Assembly (NCBI RefSeq): GCF_016900095.1
Contig: NZ_JACJJP010000029.1
Location: 1 to 42,457, forward strand
Origin: Gemmiger formicilis
GTDB lineage: Bacteria > Bacillota > Clostridia > Oscillospirales > Ruminococcaceae
DNA length: 42,457 nt
Direction: 5' to 3'
The position numbers and the translations under genes are program-made. Shown piece by piece: positions 27,507 to 35,186 of the stretch (positions are counted from its first letter, which is position 1; each line of letters starts with the position of its first letter). The notes beneath the pieces were generated by a model. It saw nothing but the letters and a program-made list of their open reading frames with translations, was not told the DNA's origin and did no database searches.

Positions 27507-28295
27507 TCAGCCCAGGGCGGTGTCCAGCACCATCATGACCAGGAACCCCGCCATGACCCCCAGGGTGCCGCTGTGGGAATGCTGGCCCAGGTTCGCTTCG
27601 GGGATGAGTTCCTCCACCACCACATACAGCATGGCGCCGGCGGCAAAGGCCAGCAGCCAGGGCATGAGGGGCTGGATGCTCCCCGCCGACGCCGCCACCA
27701 GGATGCCGAAGACGGGTTCCACCACCCCGGAGACCGCCCCGCTGCGGAAAGCCCGCCACCGGCCGAATCCGGCCTGGCGCAGGGGCAGGGAGATTGCGGC
27801 GCCTTCGGGGAAGTTCTGGATGCCCATGCCCAGGGCCAGGGCCCAGGCGGCGGACAAGACCCCCGGATCCCCGTGCTGGGCGGCCAGGGCGAAGGCCAGG
27901 CCCACGGCCATGCCTTCGGGGATGTTGTGCAGGGTCACCGCCAGCACCAGCAGGGTGGTGCGCCGCCAGCCGGAGGGCATGCCTTCCGGCTCGTCGGCGT
28001 TCAGGTGCAGGTGGGGCAGCAGCCGGTCCAGGGCCAGCATGAAGGCGATGCCCAGCACAAAGCCCCCGGCGGCGGGCTGCCAGCCGGGCACGCCGGCGGC
28101 CTCGGCCTCCTCCATGGCGGGCAGCAGCAGGCTGAACACCGACGCCGCCACCATGACCCCCGCCGCAAAGCCCAGAAACACCCGCTGCAGCCCGGCCTGT
28201 ACCGACCCGCGGAAGAAAAACACCGTTGCCGCCCCCAGGGCGGTCATCAAAAAGGTGAAGCCGGTTCCCCCGGCCGCCCACAGAATTCCCTGCAT
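27507..28295 (-). CDS. ZIP family divalent metal transporter
   Basis: The 262-residue protein has eight hydrophobic helices and both metal-site signatures: HNIPEGMAVG in helix IV and QNFPEGAAIS in helix V. A short His-containing loop (PHLHLNADEPEG) precedes helix IV. ZIP proteins bring zinc, iron or manganese into the cytosol; the exact metal is not set by these motifs. The upstream DtxR-like operator argues for iron or manganese control. ATG 28295 has GGGAGG upstream. Confidence 0.93.
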   Translation of the reverse strand: MQGILWAAGGTGFTFLMTALGAATVFFFRGSVQAGLQRVFLGFAAGVMVAASVFSLLLPAMEEAEAAGVPGWQPAAGGFVLGIAFMLALDRLLPHLHLNADEPEGMPSGWRRTTLLVLAVTLHNIPEGMAVGLAFALAAQHGDPGVLSAAWALALGMGIQNFPEGAAISLPLRQAGFGRWRAFRSGAVSGVVEPVFGILVAASAGSIQPLMPWLLAFAAGAMLYVVVEELIPEANLGQHSHSGTLGVMAGFLVMMVLDTALG

Positions 28296-28356
28296 CTTGC
28301 TCTTCGCCTCCCTGCCCCGCGGGGCCTTTTTTGCCGCATACCGCTCTTTTTATCGG

Positions 28357-28411
28357 TTAGTTTTGGCTAATTCGTTGGCAAAAGCATACCACGCCCCTGG
28401 GTTTTTGTCAA
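28357..28411 (-). promoter_or_regulatory. ZIP transporter promoter with DtxR/IdeR-like operator
   Basis: On the minus strand a perfect TTGACA (28411-28406), a 17-bp spacer and TATGCT (28388-28383) give a strong promoter. Immediately downstream lies TTAG-N6-CTAA (28370-28357), the core half-site pattern of DtxR/IdeR-type operators. At about +6 to +19 a bound repressor would block transcription. The promoter overlaps the terminator stem of the glycan operon. Confidence 0.65.
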
Positions 28412-28422
28412 CCCGGGGGCGT
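28391..28422 (-). terminator. Terminator of the glycan-degradation operon
   Basis: Minus-strand ACGCCCCCGGGTT and AACCCAGGGGCGT pair with one mismatch around GACAAA, just after the DUF2264 stop; a T-run (TTTTG) comes about 8 nt later. The -35 and spacer of the ZIP promoter use the same bases. Confidence 0.6.
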
Positions 28423-28438
28423 AGCGGTTGGGGTTTGC

Positions 28439-30163
28439 TTACTGTTCGGTGCTGGCATCCGGCCGGGCAAAGGCGGTGACCTCGGTCACCAGGGTGGTGG
28501 TGCCCACGGGGATGTCATACTTCACCGCAGGAATGGCGGTGTTGGTCACATACAGGCTGGTGTTGGGCCAGGCGTCCACGATCTCGGCGGCGCCGGCTTC
28601 GCCCCGCACTTCGCAGCGCTGGCGGTCGTTGGCCACCAGGGCGGTGCGGTCCTCGGCCCGGGCGGCAAAGCCGGGGGCGAACTTGGCCACCGCAAAGCCG
28701 CAGTCCCAGGCGGTGCAGGCCCGGTCGCTGACCACGGTGTGGCGGCGGATGTGGCCCTGTTCGGTGGGTTCCACCTCGGTGGTGACGGTGATGCCCTCAA
28801 AGGGGGACCAGGTGGAGACCATCTTGCCGTCCTGCACAGCAAAGCTCTGGCTGTGGCGGCGCACAAAGATCTGCCCGCCGATGAGGAAGGCCAGCATGCT
28901 GTCCGGGGCGGCCTGGGCCAGTTCCGCATAGCTGCGGCTGGCCGAGAAGCCGAACCGGGTGCTGTAGACAAACTTGCCGTATTTTTCGGCAAACTGGCCG
29001 TGCTCGTTCTGCTCCACCTCCGCGGGGGCGTAGGCATTGACCTGGCCGTCGGGGGTGCGCTGCATCAGCAGGTGGGCGGCGGGCAGTTCGGTCACGCCGG
29101 GCTGCACCGGCAGGGGCGCGGCCTCGGCGGTCCAGAAGGGATGGTTGTCGGGCAGGCCCAGCACGATGAAGGTCTTCAGGCCCCAGTAGGGGCTGCCGGG
29201 GGCGTTGTAGCGCTCGCTCATGAAGAACTGGGGATAGCAGTACCCCACCGTGAGCACCCCGCTGCGGTCAAAGATGGGCTTGGACATCCACCACTGCAGG
29301 TTGCGCACAATGATGCCCTTCATCACCGGCAGGGGCAGGGGTTCCAGCCCGGCCCAGATGCAGGCGGAGTAGAAGGCGCACTGGCCGAACCGGTAGGTCA
29401 GGCTGCGGCCGTAGGGCAAAGCGGCGCCGTCGGCGTCGAACCAGGTCATGAACTGGCTGCCGAACTCCATGGCCCGCTGCCGGAACCGGGCGGCCCGCTC
29501 GGGGTCCTCCTTGGCGGCAAACACGCTGTACAGCACCCCGTAATACTGCAGGGCCCAGGGGATGTAGTAGTCCCGCTGGGGCTTCACCTCCGGGCTGCCG
29601 TCGCTGTACCAGCCGTCGCCGATGTACCAGCTTTCGGCGTTCTGCAGGTCCTGTTCCAGCAGGGCCGGGTCCCAGGGCATGTCCACCGAGCGCAGGGCCA
29701 GGTTGACCAGCACTCGGAAGAACAGCCAGTTGCAGTTGGGCAGTTCGTGGTGGTTGATGGTGCCCAGCCAGGCGGCCAGGTGGGTGCGGGCTTCGGGGCT
29801 CAGGGGTTTCCAGGCCTTTTCGGGCACTTCCAGAATGGCGCAGGCGATGGCCGCCATCTCCACAAAGCACTGGTCGTAGTCCTTGGTGTCGCCCCAGTAT
29901 TCGGGATGGGCAGGGTCGGTGCCGTGGTCCAGGCCCGCCTGGTAGATGCGCTCAAATTCCGGTGCGCTGCCGCCCCCCAGCCAGAAGGGAGCCAGAGCCC
30001 ACAGCGGGCGGGAGAAGGCTTCCAGCTCGATGGCGTTCCGGTCATAGCTGGCGCCGGTCTCGCCCAGGTGCAGCCGTGCGCCCCCCGCCGAGTAGCAGGG
30101 CAGCAGCGGGTCCAGGATGCGGTGCATCAGGTCGGTAAAATCCTGTTTGGTGTTCAGTTTCAT
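28439..30163 (-). CDS. DUF2264 family protein (candidate GH154-type glycosidase)
   Basis: The 574-residue cytosolic protein matches DUF2264. It has an alpha/alpha-toroid-like N-terminal part (SRPLWALAPFWLGGG, YWGDTKDYDQCFVEMAA, NHHELPNCNWLFFRVLVNLAL, GDGWYSDG, DYYIPWALQYYGVLYS) and a beta-rich C-terminal part. As I recall, CAZy places some DUF2264 proteins in GH154, with exo-beta-glucuronidase activity reported; that assignment is from memory. Here it is the last gene of a transporter, GH88 and GH2-glucuronidase operon, fitting removal of uronic acids from imported oligosaccharides. No signal peptide is present. ATG 30163 has GGAAGGAAG upstream. Confidence 0.82.
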   Translation of the reverse strand: MKLNTKQDFTDLMHRILDPLLPCYSAGGARLHLGETGASYDRNAIELEAFSRPLWALAPFWLGGGSAPEFERIYQAGLDHGTDPAHPEYWGDTKDYDQCFVEMAAIACAILEVPEKAWKPLSPEARTHLAAWLGTINHHELPNCNWLFFRVLVNLALRSVDMPWDPALLEQDLQNAESWYIGDGWYSDGSPEVKPQRDYYIPWALQYYGVLYSVFAAKEDPERAARFRQRAMEFGSQFMTWFDADGAALPYGRSLTYRFGQCAFYSACIWAGLEPLPLPVMKGIIVRNLQWWMSKPIFDRSGVLTVGYCYPQFFMSERYNAPGSPYWGLKTFIVLGLPDNHPFWTAEAAPLPVQPGVTELPAAHLLMQRTPDGQVNAYAPAEVEQNEHGQFAEKYGKFVYSTRFGFSASRSYAELAQAAPDSMLAFLIGGQIFVRRHSQSFAVQDGKMVSTWSPFEGITVTTEVEPTEQGHIRRHTVVSDRACTAWDCGFAVAKFAPGFAARAEDRTALVANDRQRCEVRGEAGAAEIVDAWPNTSLYVTNTAIPAVKYDIPVGTTTLVTEVTAFARPDASTEQ

Positions 30164-30188
30164 GGTGGTTTCTTCCTTCCCGGCTCAT

Positions 30189-31985
30189 TCAGCCCTTGTA
30201 GCCAAAGTTGGGAATGGCGTTCCAGCGGCGGCGCAGCAGGTGCGCGGCCAGCTTGGGACGGCGGTCCCGGGTGAGCACCCCTTTGCGGTTGCCGCCCACC
30301 CGCATGGGACCCTGGATGGTGGCAAAGTCCGCAAAGTTCCACAGCAGTTCGCCCACAAAGAAGGGGCGCTTGTCGATTTCAGCGTTGATGCGCTCGAAAT
30401 ACTCGGCCTGGTATTCCTCGCTGAACATGCCGGCCCGGGTGTCGTGCAGCCCTTCCACCGTGTCGGCGCCGTACTCGGTGAACATGACCGGCTTGCCCTG
30501 CTGGGCCCAGAAGTCCAGTTCCTCGTTCCAGGCGGCGCAGGCGGCGTCCAGGTCACCGGACAGGTTGTACCAGCCGTAGTACCGGTTCAGGCAGACCACG
30601 TCCATGGTGCGGGTGGTGATGTCCTTGGTGTAGTCGTTCTGGCAGCACACCAGGGTGACCGGGCGGTTCTGGGGGTCCAGTTCATAGGCCAGGTCGTACA
30701 GCGGCTTCCAGTAGTCGTAGGCGGACTGGGGGAAGTGTTCCAGGTCGGGCTCGTTGCCCAGGCTCCACATAATGACGCAGGGATGGTTCTTGTCCCGGTC
30801 GATCATGTCCCGCAGCACATCCCGGTGATGTTCGGCGATGGGGAAGGTCTTGTAGGGGTCCTGGGCCGCCCCGGCGCCGATGCCCACGGCGGGGGTCTCG
30901 TCGATGACCAGGATGCCTTCCCGGTCGCACAGGGCGTAGAATTCCTCGCTGTAGGGATAATGGCTGGTGCGCACCGCGTTGGCACCCAGCCAGTGCAGCA
31001 GGTTCACGTCCTTCACGTTCAGGCACTCGTCCAGGCCGCGGCCATGGAAGGCGGAGTCCTCATGCTTGCCAAAGCCCTTGAAGTAGACCGGCTTGTCGTT
31101 GAGCAGCACCTGCACCCCGTCCACCCGGATTTCCCGGAAGCCGAAGGTCTGGTCGTACCGGTCGGCGCCGAAGCTGACCTGCACCGTGTACAGGTTGGGG
31201 GTGCCGGGCCAGGGTTCCCACAGCTGCGGGTTCTCCACCGTCAGGGTGCCCTTGGCTCCTTTGGCCGTGGTCACGGGGGTGCCGTCGGGGGCCAGCACGG
31301 TCAGGCTGGGTTCCCCCTCCCCCACCGTGTCGATGGTGTATTCCACCTTGCCGTCGTTGTGGGGCACCAGGGTGATGTCCCGGATGTAGGCGGCGGGGGT
31401 GGTGTACAGCCACACCGGGCGATGGATGCCCGCAAAGTTGAAGAAGTCGAAGTTGGGGCGGTTCTGGGGCGCGGCGCTGGCCTTGGCGTGCTCCACCGAG
31501 GGGATGCCCGCGTTGTCCGACCCGAAGAAAGCGATCTGCCCCGGCTCGTTGCCGATGGGCAGGGTGGAATGGTCCACCCGGTTGTCGCAGGCCACGGTGA
31601 GCAGGGCGGGGGTGCCGGGGGTGAGCAGGGCGGTGACATCCGCCTCAAAGGGCAGAAAACCGCCTTTGTGCTCGGCGATGAGGGTGCCGTTGAGCCAGAC
31701 TTTGGCCTTGTGGGTCACGGCGCCGAAGCGCAGCACCGCCCGCTGGCCGGCGCACAGGGCGGGCAGGGTGATCTGCCGCTGGTAGAAGGCCCAGCCGTAG
31801 TGGTCCCGCAGTTCCTTGTCCTCCCCCTGGTCGTTGTAGCTGGCGGGCACCGCCATGGGCCGGGGATTGGGCAGGGGGGCGGCGGGATTGATATCCCCGG
31901 CGTTCAGGTCATGGCTGAGGCAGAAATTCCACAGCCCGTTCTGGGCCACGCACAGCCGCGCGGCGTTCTGTTGCGGATACAACAT
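30189..31985 (-). CDS. uidA: Beta-glucuronidase (GH2)
   Basis: The 598-residue enzyme has the full GH2 layout: a jelly-roll N-domain, an Ig-like middle domain and a TIM barrel. The acid/base is Glu412 (WSLGNEPD) and the nucleophile is Glu504 (MFTEYGAD). NRYYGWY supplies the active-site Tyr. Asn566-x-Lys568 in GGNRKGVLTRDRRPK is the NxK motif that contacts the glucuronate carboxylate and separates beta-glucuronidases from beta-galactosidases. Numbering nearly matches E. coli UidA. The loop after DETPAVG is clearly shorter than E. coli Loop 1, suggesting a mini-loop or no-loop gut enzyme suited to larger glycans (inference). No signal peptide. ATG 31985 has GGAAAGGAAG upstream. Confidence 0.95.
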   Translation of the reverse strand: MLYPQQNAARLCVAQNGLWNFCLSHDLNAGDINPAAPLPNPRPMAVPASYNDQGEDKELRDHYGWAFYQRQITLPALCAGQRAVLRFGAVTHKAKVWLNGTLIAEHKGGFLPFEADVTALLTPGTPALLTVACDNRVDHSTLPIGNEPGQIAFFGSDNAGIPSVEHAKASAAPQNRPNFDFFNFAGIHRPVWLYTTPAAYIRDITLVPHNDGKVEYTIDTVGEGEPSLTVLAPDGTPVTTAKGAKGTLTVENPQLWEPWPGTPNLYTVQVSFGADRYDQTFGFREIRVDGVQVLLNDKPVYFKGFGKHEDSAFHGRGLDECLNVKDVNLLHWLGANAVRTSHYPYSEEFYALCDREGILVIDETPAVGIGAGAAQDPYKTFPIAEHHRDVLRDMIDRDKNHPCVIMWSLGNEPDLEHFPQSAYDYWKPLYDLAYELDPQNRPVTLVCCQNDYTKDITTRTMDVVCLNRYYGWYNLSGDLDAACAAWNEELDFWAQQGKPVMFTEYGADTVEGLHDTRAGMFSEEYQAEYFERINAEIDKRPFFVGELLWNFADFATIQGPMRVGGNRKGVLTRDRRPKLAAHLLRRRWNAIPNFGYKG

Positions 31986-32016
31986 AGGTTACTCTTCCTT
32001 TCCGGCAAGGCGTTGC

Positions 32017-33177
32017 TTACCAGTACAGCTGCCAGTCCTTGGTCAGGCGGGTCAGCGCTTCCATGTAGAAATAGTCGCCCCAGCTGGTGCATTCATCCAC
32101 GCCTTCGGGGGTGCAGGTGTTGTAGGGGCTCTTCTTGCTGTAGGTGCCGTGGAGGATCTGCCCCGCGCCGGGCTTGTGGTCGTGCACAGCGTAGTTCTTG
32201 ACCAGGCTGCCCATCATCTGGCGGGCCAGCTTGTCGCAGGCGGCGGCTTCATCGGCGGGCAGGTACTTGGCCGCTTCCAGCAGGCCGCAGGCCACGATGG
32301 CCGCGCTGGAGGAATCCCGGGGTTCCTCGGTGCCGGTGGTGAAGATCATATCCCAGTAGGGCACCAGGTCGTCGGGCAGACGGGTGAGGTAGAAGTTCAG
32401 CGCCTTGCGGAAGGTGTCCAGGTATTCGGGGTTCTTGGTGTAGCGGTAGCTCAGCACGCTGCCGTACACGCCCCAGGCCTGGCCCCGGGCCCAGAAGCTG
32501 TCATCCTTGTAGCCCTGGCAGGTGGCGCCGTGGCTGGGGGTGCCATCCGGGTTCATGAAGAAGGTGTGGTAGGTGGAACCGTCCGGCCGGAAGGAGTTGG
32601 CCAGGCAGGTGGTGATATGCCGGTGGGCGATGTCGGCGTACTTGTTGTCGCCGGTGGTCTCGGTGGCCCAGTACAGCAGGGGCAGGTTCAGCAGGCAGTC
32701 GATGATGTAGCGGTAGTTTTCCGGCGCGCCCATCTCGCCCCAGGCCTGGATGAACTGGCCCTTTTCCTGGAAGCGGGAGATCAGCTGGTCCGCGGCCTTG
32801 ATGGCGGCGTCCCGGGCTTTCTCGCTGCCCACCAGCTTGTAGGCCGCCACACAGGAGGGGCTGTACAGAAAGCCCATGTCGTGGTGGTCCACCTCGATCT
32901 TGTGGTCGATGCGGTAGGCAAAGCTGTCCACCAGGGTCAGGGCGGACTGTTTGAAGGATTCCTCCCCGGTGCGCTCGTAGGCCAGCCAGACTTCCCCGGG
33001 CCAGAAGCCGCAGGTCCACTGGTTGTTGTCGCAGGCGGGATAGAGGTTGTTCACGCTGGAGTGATTCTGGCACCGGTCGGTGTACAGGGGCAGGTTGATG
33101 CGCACCTGGTCACAGGCTTCGTCCAGGGCGGCCGCGGCGGCGGTGTTGTCCAAAACCGGGAGGTCAAAGGTCTTCAT
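32017..33177 (-). CDS. Unsaturated glucuronyl hydrolase (GH88)
   Basis: The 386-residue protein is an alpha/alpha-barrel GH88. Asp100 in DHHDMGFLYSPS and Asp160 in YRYIIDCLLNLPLL correspond to the two catalytic Asp of the family. SFWARGQAWGVYG and PYWDMIF are other hallmarks. The enzyme hydrates the 4,5-double bond of unsaturated uronic acids left by polysaccharide lyases, releasing a keto-uronate. ATG 33177 is preferred (AAGGAG 8 nt upstream); the frame also allows TTG two codons earlier. No signal peptide. It implies that the cell deals with lyase-made oligosaccharides such as glycosaminoglycan, gellan or pectin-type fragments. Confidence 0.95.
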   Translation of the reverse strand: MKTFDLPVLDNTAAAAALDEACDQVRINLPLYTDRCQNHSSVNNLYPACDNNQWTCGFWPGEVWLAYERTGEESFKQSALTLVDSFAYRIDHKIEVDHHDMGFLYSPSCVAAYKLVGSEKARDAAIKAADQLISRFQEKGQFIQAWGEMGAPENYRYIIDCLLNLPLLYWATETTGDNKYADIAHRHITTCLANSFRPDGSTYHTFFMNPDGTPSHGATCQGYKDDSFWARGQAWGVYGSVLSYRYTKNPEYLDTFRKALNFYLTRLPDDLVPYWDMIFTTGTEEPRDSSSAAIVACGLLEAAKYLPADEAAACDKLARQMMGSLVKNYAVHDHKPGAGQILHGTYSKKSPYNTCTPEGVDECTSWGDYFYMEALTRLTKDWQLYW

Positions 33178-33218
33178 ATACAAATCTCCTTATGGTTGGT
33201 TTTTGGGGAAACCCACGC

Positions 33219-33252
33219 AAAAGGGGCGCCGGGCAAAGTCGCTCGGCGCCCC
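33219..33252 (-). terminator. Intercistronic terminator-like hairpin between permease and GH88
   Basis: Minus-strand GGGGCGCCG and CGGCGCCCC (33252-33244 and 33231-33223) form a 9-bp stem followed by TTTT. It may separate transporter from enzyme expression. No independent promoter before GH88 is evident in the remaining gap. Confidence 0.6.
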
Positions 33253-33279
33253 GCGGGGTTCATTTGCCTTAATTCGATT

Positions 33280-34140
33280 TTAGCCCTTCAGGCCGGCAGA
33301 TGCAACGCCCTGCACGAAGTATTTCTGCAGAGCCAGGAAGACGATCAGAACGGGGATCAGCGCGATGACCGAAGCGGCCATGATCAGGCCGTACTCAGCG
33401 GAGTACTGGCTGATGAACATACGCAGGCCGATCTGGATGGTCTTCAGTTCGGTCTTGGTCAGGTAGATCAAGGGTCCGAGGAAGTCGTTCCAGGTGGAAA
33501 CGAAGGTGAAGATGGTCAGAGTGGACAGAGCCGGCTTGGACAGCGGCAGCATGATCCGCCACCAGATACCGTATTCGGACAGACCGTCGATACGGGCGGC
33601 CTCGCACAGTTCGGTGGGAACACCTTCATAGAACTGCTTCATCAGGAAGACGCCAAAGGCACTGAATGCCTGCAGGCAGATGATGGCCAGATGGGTGTTG
33701 TTCAGACCCCAGGAGCGCATCATCATGAACTGGGGCACCATGTAGGCCTGCCAGGGCACCGCGATGGTGGCGATGTAGCCCAGGAACAGGACCTTCTTGC
33801 CCTTGAAGTTCAGCTTTGCGAAGGCATAGGCCGCGAAGCTGGAGGTGAACAGCTGCAGCAGGGTGACGATGATGGTCAGCTTGGCCGTGTTGGCGATGAA
33901 GGTGAGCAGGGGGATCTTGGTCCAGATGTCCACGTAGTTGCGGGGACGGGGGTTGGAGGGGATCCACTCAATGGGGAAGGCGAAGACGTCCTTGTTCATC
34001 TTGAAGGACGCGGAGAGCATCCAAACGAAGGGGATCAGCATCAAGAAGGCGATGACGATCAGCAGCACGTACACCGCAACCATGGTGATCTGGTGCTGAC
34101 GTTTGGCAGAGCGGGATTTGACCGCGAGAGTTTGTGCCAT
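33280..34140 (-). CDS. Carbohydrate ABC transporter permease (MalG type, CUT1)
   Basis: The 286-residue protein has six hydrophobic helices and the MalG-type coupling loop EAARIDGLSEYGIWWRIMLPLSKP. The N-terminal half contains FVWMLSASFKMNKDVF, typical of the second CUT1 permease. It forms the channel with the permease encoded 19 bp upstream. ATG 34140 has GGAGG 9 nt upstream. No ATPase gene is in the locus. Confidence 0.93.
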   Translation of the reverse strand: MAQTLAVKSRSAKRQHQITMVAVYVLLIVIAFLMLIPFVWMLSASFKMNKDVFAFPIEWIPSNPRPRNYVDIWTKIPLLTFIANTAKLTIIVTLLQLFTSSFAAYAFAKLNFKGKKVLFLGYIATIAVPWQAYMVPQFMMMRSWGLNNTHLAIICLQAFSAFGVFLMKQFYEGVPTELCEAARIDGLSEYGIWWRIMLPLSKPALSTLTIFTFVSTWNDFLGPLIYLTKTELKTIQIGLRMFISQYSAEYGLIMAASVIALIPVLIVFLALQKYFVQGVASAGLKG

Positions 34141-34159
34141 GATTCAACTGCCTCCTTTT

Positions 34160-35077
34160 TTAGTCGTTGGCGGACGAGCCGCGGAACTGGACGATGGTGA
34201 CGATGAGAACCAGCACGAACAGGACCATGGAGATGGCACTGGCGTAGCCGTAACGCGGGGTGTTGACGAAGGCGACGTTGTAGATATCGTACACCAGAGT
34301 CATGGTGGCATTGCCGGGGCCGCCCTGGGTGATCATGTACATCTGGTCATACACCTTGAAGGAGGAGATGGTCAGCATGATGATGACGAAGAAGGTGGTG
34401 GGGCGCAGCTGAGGCAGAACCACATGCCAGAAGATCTGCCACTTGTTGGCGCCGTCCAGCTCGGCGGCTTCGTTCAGTTCCAGGTTGGTGCCCTGCAGGC
34501 CGGCCAGGTAGATGACCATGTAGTAGCCCATGTTCTTCCAGACGCTGAACAGGATGACGGTGATCATGGCCGTTTCCTTGCCGGCGGCCCAGCGGGGCAG
34601 GTTTTCCACGCCCAGAGAGGCCAGCAGCTGGTTCACGGGGCCCATGGAGGGGCTGAAGATCATGTTCCACACAGCGGCCACGGCCACCAGAGAGGCAACG
34701 TAAGGGAAGAAGGAGACGGTGCGGAAGAAGTTGCGGCACTTGACCTTCTGGTTGAGCAGAACGGCCAGGCCCAGGCTGCACACCAGGGTCAGGGGCACAG
34801 TACCCACGGTGTAGACGATGGTGTTGACAAAGGATGCCTTGAAGGTTTCATCGTCCATCAGGTCGATGAAGTTTTTCAGGCCGACGAATTCCACAGCGTG
34901 CACGCCGTCCCAGTCACAGAAAGCCAGGGCAATGGCGAAGATCATCGGTACCAGGGTAAAGACGCAGAAACCAATGAAGTTGGGTGCGATGAAGCTGTAG
35001 GCGATCAGGCTGTCGCGCATGTTTTTGCCCATGCCCTTTTTCTGGGCAGCGGGGGCCGCTTGGGCGGTTCCGGGCAT
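34160..35077 (-). CDS. Carbohydrate ABC transporter permease (MalF/UgpA type, CUT1)
   Basis: The 305-residue protein has six hydrophobic helices, the N-terminal APNFIGFCVFTLVPM segment and the coupling loop NEAAELDGANKWQIFWHVVLPQL. It is the first permease of the operon, placed after the solute-binding protein. ATG 35077 has AGGAGGG upstream. The substrate is inferred from the neighbours to be a uronate-containing oligosaccharide. Confidence 0.93.
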   Translation of the reverse strand: MPGTAQAAPAAQKKGMGKNMRDSLIAYSFIAPNFIGFCVFTLVPMIFAIALAFCDWDGVHAVEFVGLKNFIDLMDDETFKASFVNTIVYTVGTVPLTLVCSLGLAVLLNQKVKCRNFFRTVSFFPYVASLVAVAAVWNMIFSPSMGPVNQLLASLGVENLPRWAAGKETAMITVILFSVWKNMGYYMVIYLAGLQGTNLELNEAAELDGANKWQIFWHVVLPQLRPTTFFVIIMLTISSFKVYDQMYMITQGGPGNATMTLVYDIYNVAFVNTPRYGYASAISMVLFVLVLIVTIVQFRGSSAND

Positions 35078-35128
35078 AACAGATCCCTCCTAATCTCAGG
35101 ATTTTCGGGGTGACACCGCACAAGAAAG

Positions 35129-35151
35129 GGGCGGGCGCTTATCGCCCGCCC
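35129..35151 (-). other. Intercistronic hairpin after the solute-binding protein gene
   Basis: GGGCGGGCG (35129-35137) and CGCCCGCCC (35143-35151) form a perfect 9-bp stem with a 5-nt loop; the minus strand continues CCTTTCTTG. Like the one after pstS, it should let more binding protein than permease be made. Confidence 0.65.
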
Positions 35152-35186
35152 TCGTACGGTTGCGGTTTATTGGTTTGCGGTCAAAC

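Noticed and set aside
28313-28332. A palindrome followed by six T on the plus strand, resembling a terminator
   Set aside because: No plus-strand transcript is expected there; it lies in the leader of the minus-strand ZIP gene and is probably incidental.
30117-34200. Long plus-strand frames opposite the GH2 and GH88 genes
   Set aside because: Gly/Val/His-rich shadows without motifs.
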